Positions 27,836 to 36,028 are shown, counted from the stretch's first letter. The stretch: 64,000 nt of DNA from Rhizobium sp. CCGE 510 (GCF_000292525.1 NZ_AEYF01000005.1:55292-119291); one strand, 5' to 3'. The notes: generated by a model not told the origin, from the letters alone. Program-made: numbers and translations.

Positions 27836-28843
27836 ATGAATGCCGAAGCCATCACCGAACTTGGTCTCGTCTATGTCAGCGACACCGAACCAGGCATCCG
27901 CAGACGAAGGAAGGGCAAGGGCTTCAGCTATGTCATGCCCGACGGCAAGACGCTTGCCGATGAATTGCAGCGGGCGCGCATCAGCGCGCTCGGCCTGCCG
28001 CCAGCCTATGAGAATGTCTGGATCTGTCTCTACGACAATGGCCATCTGCAGGCGACGGGCATCGATGCGCGTGGGCGCAAGCAGTATCGCTATCACAAGG
28101 AATGGCAGTCTTTCCGCAGTGCCGGAAAATTCCATCAGCTGATCGAGTTCGGCCGGGCGCTGCCGAAGATACGCCGCACCGTGCTGCGCCATCTCGATAC
28201 CGGCACGGAGGATGTCAACGGCGTGCTGGCGGCCCTGACGACGCTGCTCGACGAGGCGCACTTGCGCGTCGGCAACCAGGCCTATGTTCGGGAAAACGGC
28301 ACTTATGGCGCAACGACGCTGCTCAAGCGGCACCTGAAGATCGTCGAAGGACAGATCGAGCTGAAATTCCGCGCCAAGGGCGGCAAGCGGGTACAGCGCA
28401 GTCTCAAACATCCGCGGCTGCAGAAGATCCTGGAAGAGATCGCCGATCTGCCCGGCCGCCAGCTGTTCGTCTGGAAGGATGAAAGCGGAGCGCTGAAGCC
28501 GATCGATTCCGGCCGGCTGAACGCCTATCTGGCCGAGATATCGGGCATTCCCATTTCAGCAAAGACCTTCCGCACCTGGGCAGGGTCGCTTGCAGCCTTC
28601 GGAGCGGCGCGCGAGACGATTGCCGGCGGCGGCCGGCCGACGGTGAAGCAGATGTCGGAAGCCTCGGCAGAGGCCCTGCACAACACACCAGCAATTTCCC
28701 GCTCGAGCTACATCCATCCGGCGATCATCGCGCTCGCCGGCAACGATCATCCGCTGATCGAAAGCGGCAGCGAACCGCTGCGGGGCTTGCGGGCCGAGGA
28801 AAACAGGTTACTTGATTTCCTCGCGCGCGAGATCGAGGAATGA
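27836..28843 (+). CDS. DNA topoisomerase IB (poxvirus/eukaryotic type)
   Basis: A 335-residue type IB topoisomerase that relaxes supercoils through a 3'-phosphotyrosyl intermediate. The catalytic tyrosine is Y292 in AISRSSYIHPAI. Other family parts are WICLYDNGHLQATGIDARGRKQYRYH in the N-terminal lobe, LRVGNQAYVRENGTYGATTL and the catalytic-domain segment KTFRTWAGSLAAF. Length fits bacterial TopIB. It starts 15 bases after glgX and overlaps the LigD polymerase gene by ATGA. TopIB in bacteria is accessory, often with repair genes. Confidence 0.94.
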   Translation: MNAEAITELGLVYVSDTEPGIRRRRKGKGFSYVMPDGKTLADELQRARISALGLPPAYENVWICLYDNGHLQATGIDARGRKQYRYHKEWQSFRSAGKFHQLIEFGRALPKIRRTVLRHLDTGTEDVNGVLAALTTLLDEAHLRVGNQAYVRENGTYGATTLLKRHLKIVEGQIELKFRAKGGKRVQRSLKHPRLQKILEEIADLPGRQLFVWKDESGALKPIDSGRLNAYLAEISGIPISAKTFRTWAGSLAAFGAARETIAGGGRPTVKQMSEASAEALHNTPAISRSSYIHPAIIALAGNDHPLIESGSEPLRGLRAEENRLLDFLAREIEE

Positions 28844-29736
28844 GCCCCACACATCCATCGGCAGGTCGTCCGCCCGCATCAGACGTCGTATTGACCCATC
28901 CCGACCGGCTCTATTGGCCGGACGAGGGCGTGAGCAAGCAGGCGCTCGCGGACTATTATGCGGCGGTCTGGCCGTTCATGGCGCCCTTTATCGTCAACCG
29001 TCCCTTGGCGCTGCTGCGCCTGCCGGACGGGGTAAAGAGCCACCAGCGGTTTTTCCAGAAACATGCCTGGAAGGGCATGAATCCTCATATCGAGGAGATC
29101 GCCGATCCGCAGGATAGCGACGGCGAAAAGTTGCTGCGTATCGTCGATTTCAACGGTCTCACGGCGCTGGTGCAATCGGCCGCGCTCGAAATTCATCCCT
29201 GGGGCGCAACGACCGATCATTGGGAGAGGCCGGATATGATCACCATGGACCTCGATCCCGGCGAGGACGTAGCGTGGAGCGCGGTGATTTCGGCAGCGCT
29301 TGACGTCAAGGCGCGGCTGGAGGCCCGTGGGTTGGCTGCCTTCGTCAAGACATCAGGCGGCAAGGGACTGCATGTGGTGTCGCCGCTCGCGCCGAAGGCC
29401 GGCTGGGCCGAGGTGAAGGATTTTGCCCATTCCCTTGCCGAGATCATGTCGACTAAGGCCCCGGCAAAGTATCTGGCGACCGCGACGAAGGCGAAGCGCG
29501 GCGGGCATATCTACATCGATTATCTCCACAACGGCCGCGGCAGTACGGCGGTCGCTGCCTATTCGACCAGGGCGCGACCGGGTGCGCCGGTTTCGATGCC
29601 GCTCGATTGGTCCGAATTGAATGAGGTCAGTGGCCCGGCCGCCTTCACGCTTGCCAATGTGCCGCAGCAATTGGAGAGACGGTCGCGTGACCCATGGGCC
29701 GGCTTTTTCGACGCGGCCGTGCCGCTGAACGGTTAG
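28840..29736 (+). CDS. LigD-type NHEJ polymerase/primase domain protein
   Basis: A 298-residue stand-alone polymerase domain related to the LigD PolDom, an AEP-family primase-polymerase that fills or extends broken DNA ends, often with ribonucleotides. Metal ligands are D137 and D139 in TMDLDPGED; the motif SGGKGLHVV and the late IYIDYLHNGRGSTAVAAYS carry the remaining active-site residues. No ligase or nuclease domain is fused and no Ku gene is in the window, so it either works with partners elsewhere or in another repair route. It overlaps the TopIB stop codon. Confidence 0.93.
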   Translation: MSPTHPSAGRPPASDVVLTHPDRLYWPDEGVSKQALADYYAAVWPFMAPFIVNRPLALLRLPDGVKSHQRFFQKHAWKGMNPHIEEIADPQDSDGEKLLRIVDFNGLTALVQSAALEIHPWGATTDHWERPDMITMDLDPGEDVAWSAVISAALDVKARLEARGLAAFVKTSGGKGLHVVSPLAPKAGWAEVKDFAHSLAEIMSTKAPAKYLATATKAKRGGHIYIDYLHNGRGSTAVAAYSTRARPGAPVSMPLDWSELNEVSGPAAFTLANVPQQLERRSRDPWAGFFDAAVPLNG

Positions 29737-29737
29737 C

Positions 29738-30463
29738 TCACTCCTCGCTGTCGAGCTCGGGATAATGCCGGAAAATCCCATCCTCGTTGAAGTCGAGCCG
29801 GCGAGACGAGGCGAGATAGCGGGCGATGTTCGTACGCTTTTCAACGCGATCATGCAGGGCCAGCAGGGCGGGGTAGTCCGCCTTGCGCTTCGCCATGGCG
29901 TTCGGAAAGGCATAGGTCAGGCCCTCGATCACCTGGAAGAGCGACAGGTCGACATAGGTGAGCGCATTGTCGATCATATAGCCAGGATCGCCAGGGTTCT
30001 GCCGCAGCACACGCTCGAAGTAACCAAGGAATTTCGGAATGCGATCGCGGATGAAGGCGGCAGAACGGGCTTTCGCTTCCGGCTTCTGGTCCTCGTAATA
30101 GAGCGATGTATCGATCGGGTGATGCGTGTCATGCACCTCGGCGACGAAATCGGTGATGGTGAGTTGCAGGCCATTTGCGACATAGCGAAGGCCTTCGTCT
30201 TCAGGCGCAAGGCCGAGCCTCGGGCCGAGATAAAACAAAATGTTGGCGACATGCGGGATAATCAGGGCGCCGTCCTTCAGGAAGGGCGGGGCGAAGGGAA
30301 TATGGGGTTCGCTGTCGCTCTTCATGATACCGAACATGGCCTCCGTCCCGCGACTGGGCTCACGGGTGATGTCGATATAGTCGGCGCCGGCTTCCTCAAG
30401 CGCCAGCCGCACGAATTCCCCGCGCCCTTGCAGGCCGTCCCAATAATAAAGCTCGTATGCCAT
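29738..30463 (-). CDS. Glutathione S-transferase family protein
   Basis: A 241-residue protein with an N-terminal thioredoxin-like GST domain (YELYYWDGLQGRGEFVRLALEEAGADY, split across residues 3-29) and an all-helical C-terminal domain. The N-terminal tyrosine pair resembles the sigma/mu-type active site used in some eukaryote-like bacterial GSTs. A PFAPPFLKDGALIIPHVANIL stretch supplies the glutathione-binding cis-proline loop. It is 6 bases downstream of the DUF3175 gene and converges with the LigD gene, one base separating their stops. A role in oxidative or xenobiotic stress is likely from context. Confidence 0.87.
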   Translation of the reverse strand: MAYELYYWDGLQGRGEFVRLALEEAGADYIDITREPSRGTEAMFGIMKSDSEPHIPFAPPFLKDGALIIPHVANILFYLGPRLGLAPEDEGLRYVANGLQLTITDFVAEVHDTHHPIDTSLYYEDQKPEAKARSAAFIRDRIPKFLGYFERVLRQNPGDPGYMIDNALTYVDLSLFQVIEGLTYAFPNAMAKRKADYPALLALHDRVEKRTNIARYLASSRRLDFNEDGIFRHYPELDSEE

Positions 30464-30469
30464 CTGCGC

Positions 30470-30760
30470 TTATCCCTTCGGTTGCCGACCGAAATCTTTT
30501 CGCAATTCGTCCTTGGCCTTTTCAAGCGTGCCGCGCCGCTTTTTCGTCAGCTGGTCGCCGGCGCGGTTGATGTAGAAGGTCAGCATCGACATGGCCGCGC
30601 GGAAAGGGTTGGACTTGCGGCGGTGGCTCTCCTCGGCCGAGTGCTTGACGGAGCGGGCGATCTTCTTCGGGTCGTCCGATTTGAATACGCCTTGCTTCAG
30701 GTCCATCGCATCGCTGTGTTCGGTGACATCTCGCGACCATTTCTTCTTCGATTTGGCCAT
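30470..30760 (-). CDS. DUF3175 family protein
   Basis: A 96-residue very basic protein matching the DUF3175 pattern: KKWSRDVTEHSDAMDLKQGVF at the N-terminus, then KKIARSVKHSAEESHRRKSNPFRAAMSMLTFYINRAG. The family is of unknown function and found mostly in proteobacteria, often near general stress genes. No signal or membrane segment. It sits between the 104-residue basic protein and the GST gene and is probably cotranscribed with both from the EcfG-like promoter near 31165-31189. Confidence 0.82.
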   Translation of the reverse strand: MAKSKKKWSRDVTEHSDAMDLKQGVFKSDDPKKIARSVKHSAEESHRRKSNPFRAAMSMLTFYINRAGDQLTKKRRGTLEKAKDELRKDFGRQPKG

Positions 30761-30819
30761 CTCTGAAAATCCTCTGTCGGATACGGCCGGCGGCAGATCA
30801 CCGCCAGTCGCATCTCTGG

Positions 30820-31134
30820 TTAATGGTGGCTGTGGTGTTCATGGCGCTTGCGCGTCGCGGCCGCTTTCTTTGCGGAGGCGGAGCGTTCCTCCTTCGAGCG
30901 TGCGGCTGATGCAGCGCCGCCGATGCGGCCGCCCTTTTCGGAGGAGACATGCGTGTCCTTCTTGCCGCGGCCGGAACCGGATTTATTGCCGCCGCCGCTC
31001 TCCTTATTGACCGTTGCCCAAGCACGCCGCTCAGCCTCTTTTTCGGAAACGCCGCGATCTTCGTAGCCCTCCTCGATGTGCTCGGCCTTGCGCTTCTGCT
31101 TGTCGGTGTATTCGGATTTGTCACCTCTCGGCAT
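30820..31134 (-). CDS. Small basic Lys/Gly-rich stress protein (often annotated plasmid stabilization protein)
   Basis: A 104-residue hydrophilic protein: an N-terminal helical part (SEYTDKQKRKAEHIEEGYEDRG, split over residues 7-28) with EKEAERRAWATVNKESGGG, then a low-complexity basic tail ending in a His-rich HEHHSHH. Similar rhizobial proteins carry the label plasmid stabilization protein, but nothing in the sequence supports such a role; DNA binding is more plausible from charge. GGAGGC lies upstream of its ATG. An EcfG-like promoter precedes it, so it likely heads the operon 31134-29738. Confidence 0.75.
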   Translation of the reverse strand: MPRGDKSEYTDKQKRKAEHIEEGYEDRGVSEKEAERRAWATVNKESGGGNKSGSGRGKKDTHVSSEKGGRIGGAASAARSKEERSASAKKAAATRKRHEHHSHH

Positions 31135-31164
31135 CGTTGCCTCCTCTGGTGTGCCAAGGGACCA

Positions 31165-31189
31165 AACTGGTGCTGAGGGCGAAAGTTCC
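31165..31189 (-). promoter_or_regulatory. EcfG-type promoter upstream of the 104-residue basic protein gene
   Basis: On the minus strand GGAAC (31189-31185), 16 bases and AGTT (31168-31165). The first base of the -10 differs from CGTT. It lies 31 bases before the ATG at 31134 and could serve the three-gene operon running to 29738. Confidence 0.55.
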
Positions 31190-31276
31190 GGCCGTAGGAT
31201 ACCTCACCCGGATTTCGGAACAAAAGCCGCTTTCGCTCCCTTTTCGATGGGAAACCCGACAAAAGGAGCCGAGAAC

Positions 31277-31630
31277 ATGGAAAACCACATCGCCAAAGCC
31301 GATGGAAATGGCGCAATCGACGTCAACGGCCAGGTGTCACCGATCACCTATACCGTCAGTGTCAAGCAAGGGAATGGACACTCGTACGAGGTCGAGATCC
31401 GCCTAATGGCGCCGCGGGACTGGCTGCTGCAAAAGGGTTTCGAGCGGGGTGCCGTTCTGGTCAGCCAGAGCGGCGCGCGTATTCCTGTCTATCACGACAG
31501 CGGCCGCCTCGACCCCGCCGACACGATCTCGATCGAACTGACGGCGCGTGACGACAGCTGCACCAGTGAGGTGGATCTGACGCGCAAATATCCCGAATTC
31601 GATGGCGCCGCTATTGCACAAGCGAGCTAG
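31277..31630 (+). CDS. Hypothetical protein
   Basis: A 117-residue soluble protein that I do not recognise. The ATG at 31277 has AAAAGGAG a few bases upstream; the frame extends 67 codons back over the divergent gene, which is artefact. Visible features are a beta-rich middle (ITYTVSVKQGNGHSYEVEIRLM), a run SGARIPVYHDSGRLDPADTISIELTA and no cysteine cluster except one Cys in DDSCTSEV. It is divergent from the basic-protein operon. A GGAAC in the upstream region has no fitting -10. Confidence 0.65.
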   Translation: MENHIAKADGNGAIDVNGQVSPITYTVSVKQGNGHSYEVEIRLMAPRDWLLQKGFERGAVLVSQSGARIPVYHDSGRLDPADTISIELTARDDSCTSEVDLTRKYPEFDGAAIAQAS

Positions 31631-31644
31631 GCGAAGGCGACCTG

Positions 31645-31818
31645 TCATTTTCGATAGAGCTTTTGCGATGCAGCCAAGGCGCGGCCGATGTCGAATTTCG
31701 GCGGCTGCACTGGCGCGCGGGGATCGTGGAAAACCAGCCCGACGAGATTGTCGACGACAAGGATGAAGCCGAGCGCGAGACCGAGGTAGAGCAGTGCGGC
31801 GATGACGAGGAGCGACAT
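31645..31818 (-). CDS. Small membrane protein, 57 residues
   Basis: An unreported short gene below common length cut-offs. It begins MSLLVIAALLYLGLALGF and continues as one hydrophobic helix to about residue 23, then has a polar tail with DPRAPVQPPKFDIG and LAASQKLYRK. GGGGGA lies six bases before the ATG, and the preceding 60-codon frame stops two bases upstream (TAGAGATG), suggesting coupled translation. The stop lies 15 bases beyond the stop of the convergent 117-residue protein gene. No function can be assigned. Confidence 0.65.
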   Translation of the reverse strand: MSLLVIAALLYLGLALGFILVVDNLVGLVFHDPRAPVQPPKFDIGRALAASQKLYRK

Positions 31819-31820
31819 CT

Positions 31821-32003
31821 CTATCCCCCTAGATCGCGGCCGAAGGCGCTGGCTGCGACGAGCGGGACGGAGAGAATATCAGCATGGCCGTCGTTCATGG
31901 CAACTTCCCCGGTTTCGCCATAAACAGCCAGTGTACGGTCTAGTTCCCGACGATCGGGCAAGGGCTCAATTTTTCCAGGAAGCCTCAAAGCGTGCAGCGT
32001 CAT
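31821..32003 (-). CDS. Hypothetical small protein, 60 residues
   Basis: A 60-codon frame directly upstream of the small membrane protein gene. It starts MTLHALRLPGKIEPLPDRRE and ends VPLVAASAFGRDLGG, without low-complexity sequence; AGAGG precedes the ATG at 32003. A longer frame would start at 32045. Its TAG stop is two bases from the next ATG. I do not recognise a family, and support is only the ribosome site, position and ordinary composition. Confidence 0.45.
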   Translation of the reverse strand: MTLHALRLPGKIEPLPDRRELDRTLAVYGETGEVAMNDGHADILSVPLVAASAFGRDLGG

Positions 32004-32089
32004 CCGGCCTCTGTTCACCCCCGCATGGAAGCCCGTCCTCTGCAAATGCGATAATGCACAACTAATTCAAGCGTATGACAAAAACCATC

Positions 32090-32116
32090 AAAGGGCGCCG
32101 CGACGACGCCCTTTTT
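32090..32116. terminator. Rho-independent terminator, probably bidirectional
   Basis: AAAGGGCG (32090-32097) pairs with CGCCCTTT (32107-32114) around a 9-base loop, with T-rich sequence on the plus side and a shorter T-run on the minus side. It lies 26 bases beyond the stop of the minus-strand DUF2934 gene and upstream of the small-gene pair, so it would end the DUF2934 transcript. Confidence 0.55.
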
Positions 32117-32141
32117 AAATTCGGTTGCTCGGCTTCGGAAC

Positions 32142-32396
32142 TCAAAGAGCCGTTTTGCGGCTCGCCGTCCGTTTCGGCGCCGGTGTCACCACGCCGTTGG
32201 TCTTGCTGCCGGCGATGCTGCGCTTTGCTTTGGGCTTGACTTCCTTACCGTCGGAAGAGGCAGCAGAGCCTTCGAGCGCCTCGCGCTCGTGTCGTGCCTG
32301 TTCCCAATGGATGGATTCTCGCCCGGTCGGATAGCCCTCTTCTTCCCAGAGGGCGTATGCACGTTTTTTGATCCACTCGTCTCGAGTTTCTGCCAT
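32142..32396 (-). CDS. DUF2934 domain protein
   Basis: An 84-residue protein whose first half matches DUF2934: EWIKKRAYALWEEEGYPTGRES, then HWEQARHEREALE. The second half is a lysine/proline/serine-rich basic tail (KPKAKRS, TPAPKRTASRKTAL), as in many rhizobial members. Function of the family is unknown; it is frequent near stress genes. A consensus EcfG promoter ends 34 bases upstream of its start, and a terminator follows it, so it is a monocistronic general stress gene by sequence criteria. Confidence 0.82.
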   Translation of the reverse strand: MAETRDEWIKKRAYALWEEEGYPTGRESIHWEQARHEREALEGSAASSDGKEVKPKAKRSIAGSKTNGVVTPAPKRTASRKTAL

Positions 32397-32429
32397 CGCT
32401 GATCTCCAGTCATATGATGCCGTCGTTCG

Positions 32430-32454
32430 AACGCGATACTGGTTTGATGGTTCC
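32430..32454 (-). promoter_or_regulatory. EcfG-type promoter upstream of the DUF2934 gene
   Basis: On the minus strand GGAAC (32454-32450), a 16-base spacer and CGTT (32433-32430), an exact match to the EcfG consensus, 34 bases before the ATG at 32396. Confidence 0.7.
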
Positions 32455-32538
32455 AGAGGAGAGGGGCTGTTTCAAGAGAAATCGTGCTGCAACCGCAAAT
32501 ATTTCGCGTTGCAGCATATTAGGGTTGAGAAGAGGCGT

Positions 32539-33195
32539 TCAGCGCGCCGCAAACTCTGCCGCCTTGTGCAGATCTGACACGAACTCCAGGCGCAGCCGGT
32601 GCCGCTCTGCCTCGTGGCGAATGCGCAGGAGATAGGAGGGGTGGATGGTGACCAGAACAGGCGGATGGTTTGCCGGCTGCAGAATATGGCCGCGCGTCGG
32701 TGTCAGCTTCACTTTCGGCCCGAGCAGCGCATAAACAGCGCTTGCGCCGAGCGCCACAACCAGTTTCGGCTCGACGATTTTGAGCTCGGCGCCCAGCCAC
32801 CAGGCGCAACGCCGGATCTCGCCGGCATTGGGTTTTGCATGCAGCCGCCGTTTGCCCCGCGGCGTAAACTTGAAGTGCTTGACGGCATTGGTGACATAAC
32901 AGCGCTGGCGGTCGAGACCGGCCTCTTCCAGACAGCGATCGAGCAACTGGCCGGCCGGACCCACAAAAGGCCTGCCGGTCAGGTCCTCCCGGTCACCCGG
33001 CTGCTCACCCACAAGAACGATCTCGGCTTTCCCTGAGCCTTCGCCGAAGACGATCTGCGTGGCATTCCTGTAGAGATCACAGCGGGTACAGCCTTCGGCC
33101 TGATGCCGCAGTTCGGCGATGCTTTCCGCACTCGCGACTTCGAGCGCCAAGGCGGGACCGACGGTTGCGGCTGCGTTCATGATGGGGATCCTCAT
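32539..33195 (-). CDS. udgX: UdgX-type uracil-DNA glycosylase
   Basis: A 218-residue uracil-DNA glycosylase of the UdgX group, which forms a covalent bond with the abasic DNA after uracil removal. Signatures are motif A GEQPGDRED (residues 63-71), the UdgX-specific loop KRRLH (115-119, with H119 the expected attacking histidine) and the late HPSYLLR motif. Iron-sulfur ligands probably include C36 and C39 (CTRC) and C130; H107 stands where type-4 enzymes have a cysteine, which is my inference. The usual loop is KRRIH; Leu replaces Ile here. Start may be 33195 or the ATG at 33180. Confidence 0.88.
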   Translation of the reverse strand: MRIPIMNAAATVGPALALEVASAESIAELRHQAEGCTRCDLYRNATQIVFGEGSGKAEIVLVGEQPGDREDLTGRPFVGPAGQLLDRCLEEAGLDRQRCYVTNAVKHFKFTPRGKRRLHAKPNAGEIRRCAWWLGAELKIVEPKLVVALGASAVYALLGPKVKLTPTRGHILQPANHPPVLVTIHPSYLLRIRHEAERHRLRLEFVSDLHKAAEFAAR

Positions 33196-33393
33196 CTCGT
33201 CACGATCAATCGATCTGTGCCGGGATTGTTCCCGTTCGGGAATGGGCAGCGCGCTTTCGAAATGTGTGGGCCATTCCCAACCTTTCGCGATCGGCCCCGC
33301 AGGCCGGCAAAATGATCACAGCGAAGAATTTCGCGTCATGAGAGAGAGCCGGCGCGATTGAACGCCGCCATTTCCCGGCTATATTTGCCAGCG

Positions 33394-34857
33394 ATGTTCT
33401 ATCTCCTGTCGACCTACTGGCCGCATATCCTCTTTGTCGTTTCGATCGCCATGGGGGCCGCGGCGGCAATCCATGCCGCCATGACCAAGGAGGAGGTGCG
33501 TGCGGCGATCGGCTGGGTCGGCGTCATTATCCTGTCGCCGATCATCGGTGCGGTGCTCTATGCGATTGCCGGCATCAACCGCATCCGCCGCAAATCGCTG
33601 AGCATCCGACGCGACGCGCTGCTGCTGGCGGCCGAATTCGACGAGTTGGAGACCTTCGATGCCGAGGCCGAGACGGTGATCAGCCAGTTCGGCCGCCGCT
33701 TTGCGGCGCTGCAGACGCTGGGTGACCGGGTGACGCGCAATCCGTTGACCTCGGGCAACACGATCGATGTGCTGGAGACCGGCGACGAGGCCTATGCGAC
33801 GATGAAGACGATCATCGACGAGGCGGCGCGCAGCATCCTGCTCGAAACCTATATTTTCGACCGGGATGTGATCGGCCTTCGCATCGCCGATGCGCTGATA
33901 GCGGCGGTGAAGCGCGGTGTGGAGGTCCGGGTGCTGATTGATGCGGTCGGGGCGCGTTATTCGGTGCCGAGCATTCTCGGCCATCTGAGAGACGGAGGCG
34001 TCACCGTCGCCGTCTTCAACGGCAACGTTATCATGGGCTTGCGGCTGCCCTATGCCAATCTGCGCACCCACCGCAAGATCCTGATCGTCGACGGCAAGAT
34101 CGCGCTGACCGGCGGCATGAACATCCGGGCCGGTTTCAGTGAGGAGGCGACGGGCGAGAGCTTTGCGCACGACACGCATTTCAGCGTCACCGGTCCTGTC
34201 GTCGCCGACCTCTTCGATCTTGCCGCCGAAGACTGGCGCTTCTCCACGCAGGAACTGTTGAACGGCGAGGCCTGGCGCATCGAGCCGCCGCAGCGCAGCC
34301 CCGGCGATCCGATCCTGATGCGCGTCGTCGCCTCCGGGCCGGACCGCAGCGTCGAGACCAACCACAAGATGCTGATGGGCGCCTTTTCCGTGGCGCGCCA
34401 ATCGATCCGCATCATGTCGCCCTATTTCCTGCCGGACCGCGAATTGATCAGCGCGCTGGTGACAGCGGCGCGGCGCGGCGTCGAAGTCGATATCGTCGTT
34501 CCCGCGGTCAATAACCTCGTACTGGTCGACCGGGCGATGACGGCGCAATTCGACCAGATCCTCAAGGGTTATTGCCGCATCTGGCGCTCGACCGGCAGCT
34601 TCAGCCATTCGAAGCTGCTGACGATCGACGGCACCTGGGCCTATGTCGGCTCTTCCAATCTCGACCCGCGGTCGCTGCGGCTGAATTTCGAGGTCGATCT
34701 TGAAGTGCTGAACGAAGGCTTTGCCGGCGAAATCGACGAACATATCGAGGAAACGCTGAAATCGGCAACGCCGGTAACGCTGGACGGCTTACGGGCGCGG
34801 CCCTTCCCGGTGCGATTGCTCGAGAAGGTGTTGTGGCTGGGTTCGCCCTATCTCTAA
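33394..34857 (+). CDS. Cardiolipin synthase / phospholipase D family protein
   Basis: A 487-residue membrane-anchored enzyme with two HKD motifs: THRKILIVDGKIALTGG and FSHSKLLTIDGTWAYVGSSN, the paired active site of PLD-family cardiolipin synthases. Two N-terminal membrane helices (YWPHILFVVSIAMGAAAAIHA and GWVGVIILSPIIGAVLYAIAG) match the Cls type. The ATG at 33394 is used; a TTG at 33358 would add 12 residues. It probably makes cardiolipin from phosphatidylglycerol. An EEP-family hydrolase lies downstream; this pairing recurs with cls-like genes in many bacteria and may reflect joint membrane-lipid work. Confidence 0.9.
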   Translation: MFYLLSTYWPHILFVVSIAMGAAAAIHAAMTKEEVRAAIGWVGVIILSPIIGAVLYAIAGINRIRRKSLSIRRDALLLAAEFDELETFDAEAETVISQFGRRFAALQTLGDRVTRNPLTSGNTIDVLETGDEAYATMKTIIDEAARSILLETYIFDRDVIGLRIADALIAAVKRGVEVRVLIDAVGARYSVPSILGHLRDGGVTVAVFNGNVIMGLRLPYANLRTHRKILIVDGKIALTGGMNIRAGFSEEATGESFAHDTHFSVTGPVVADLFDLAAEDWRFSTQELLNGEAWRIEPPQRSPGDPILMRVVASGPDRSVETNHKMLMGAFSVARQSIRIMSPYFLPDRELISALVTAARRGVEVDIVVPAVNNLVLVDRAMTAQFDQILKGYCRIWRSTGSFSHSKLLTIDGTWAYVGSSNLDPRSLRLNFEVDLEVLNEGFAGEIDEHIEETLKSATPVTLDGLRARPFPVRLLEKVLWLGSPYL

Positions 34858-34953
34858 TGCATGTCGCTCAAACCTGTGCAGCGGTTTTGGGAGGACGACA
34901 TGCATAAAACAAAAATCTGGCGCGTTGCCTGTATCAAGTCGATGCGACGCGCC
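34857..34953. repeat. Rhizobial extragenic palindromic repeat
   Basis: ATGCATGTCG (34857-34866) and CGACATGCAT (34896-34905) form a perfect inverted repeat, followed by a second, near-perfect one, GGCGCGTTGC (34919-34928) and GCGACGCGCC (34944-34953). The pattern looks like a mosaic intergenic element that I recognise as recurrent in rhizobia. It begins in the stop codon of the phospholipase D-family gene. A 99-codon frame running through it is not considered a gene. Confidence 0.65.
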
Positions 34954-35045
34954 CTTTATTTTGCGATCGGACATGGCAAGTTCGGTTTGCCCTCCTATAC
35001 TGCCGAAGGAAGCCATTTTGATCAACGGAACAGCTACGCCTTCCG

Positions 35046-35861
35046 ATGCACGCTAGAAAAGTCAATCTTCCCGCCAGCATTCTCGCTTCGATCAGGAGCC
35101 GGAAAAAGCGGCTCGACCCGGCCTATACGGAGACCAGGCCGCGCAGCGCCGGAACGCTGATCGCCTCTTACAACGTGCACAAATGCGTCGGCACCGACCG
35201 CCGCTTCGATCCCGAGCGCACCAGCCGGGTGATCCATGAAATCGGCGCCGACGTCATCGCGCTGCAGGAGGCCGACACGCGCTTCGGCGAGCGCACCGGC
35301 ATTCTCGATCTTGGCCGGCTAGAGCGGGAAACCGGGCTGATCCCGGTGCCGATTGCCGGCATGGCCAAGGCGCATGGCTGGCACGGCAATGTCGTGCTCT
35401 TCAAGAAAGGGCTGGTGCATGATGTGCATCAGATCAAGCTGCCGGGGCTGGAGCCGCGCGGCGCGCTGGTTGCCGAGATCGAGCTCGAAGAGGGCGGCGT
35501 GCTGCGCATCATCGCCGCGCATTTCGGGCTGCTGCGCCATAACAGAGCCCAGCAGGCCCGCATGCTGGTCGAGCTCATCAACGACAGGCACGAAATGCCG
35601 ACCATCCTGCTCGGCGACCTCAACGAATGGCGGCTTGGCGACCGCTCGTCGCTCAACACTTTCCAATCCGCCTTCGGAGAACTGCCGCCGGCCGTGCCCA
35701 GCTTCCCCGCCGGCCTGCCGCTGCTGGCGCTCGACCGCATCATCGCCAATCGCAAGGGCATCATCTCGACGGTCGAGGCGCATGACACACCGCTGGCGCG
35801 TATCGCTTCCGATCATCTGCCGATCAAGGCGTTGATTGATCTGACAACTGTAGGGGACTGA
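35046..35861 (+). CDS. Endonuclease/exonuclease/phosphatase (EEP) family protein
   Basis: A 271-residue member of the EEP metal-dependent hydrolase fold shared by ExoIII, DNase I and sphingomyelinases. Core motifs are ASYNVHKCVG (about 40-49), VIALQEAD with the catalytic glutamate, LLGDLNEW and the final SDHLPIKALI. No signal peptide; the first 35 residues are basic. Substrate may be DNA or a phospholipid headgroup; being next to a cardiolipin synthase-like gene favours a lipid, being in a repair district favours DNA. Neither is settled. Confidence 0.82.
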   Translation: MHARKVNLPASILASIRSRKKRLDPAYTETRPRSAGTLIASYNVHKCVGTDRRFDPERTSRVIHEIGADVIALQEADTRFGERTGILDLGRLERETGLIPVPIAGMAKAHGWHGNVVLFKKGLVHDVHQIKLPGLEPRGALVAEIELEEGGVLRIIAAHFGLLRHNRAQQARMLVELINDRHEMPTILLGDLNEWRLGDRSSLNTFQSAFGELPPAVPSFPAGLPLLALDRIIANRKGIISTVEAHDTPLARIASDHLPIKALIDLTTVGD

Positions 35862-36028
35862 TTTCATACGGACGTTGCGAGGGCGCCTATCGTTTTTGAT
35901 CCGGACGACAAACATGGAAGTCGTCCAGCGCCCGATGATGTGGGTCGAGGGGAGCACGAGCTTCGCCGGTCTACCCTCGACACGTTGGGGGAAGGGACCA
36001 GATCGCCCTGGCAAGCTTCCGGCGCTTG

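Noticed and set aside
31230..31262. GGAAC upstream of the 117-residue protein gene as another EcfG promoter
   Set aside because: At 16-17 bases the sequence is CCCT/CCTT, not CGTT.
33200..33260. TTCCCG-TT-CGGGAA palindrome upstream of udgX, considered as a LexA box
   Set aside because: Alphaproteobacterial LexA sites are GTTC-N7-GTTC; here two GTTC units are only 2 bases apart, and the GGAAC nearby lacks a CGTT at 16-17 bases.
34861..35160. A 99-codon plus-strand frame after the cardiolipin synthase
   Set aside because: It begins inside an extragenic palindromic repeat and reads into the start of the EEP gene in another frame.
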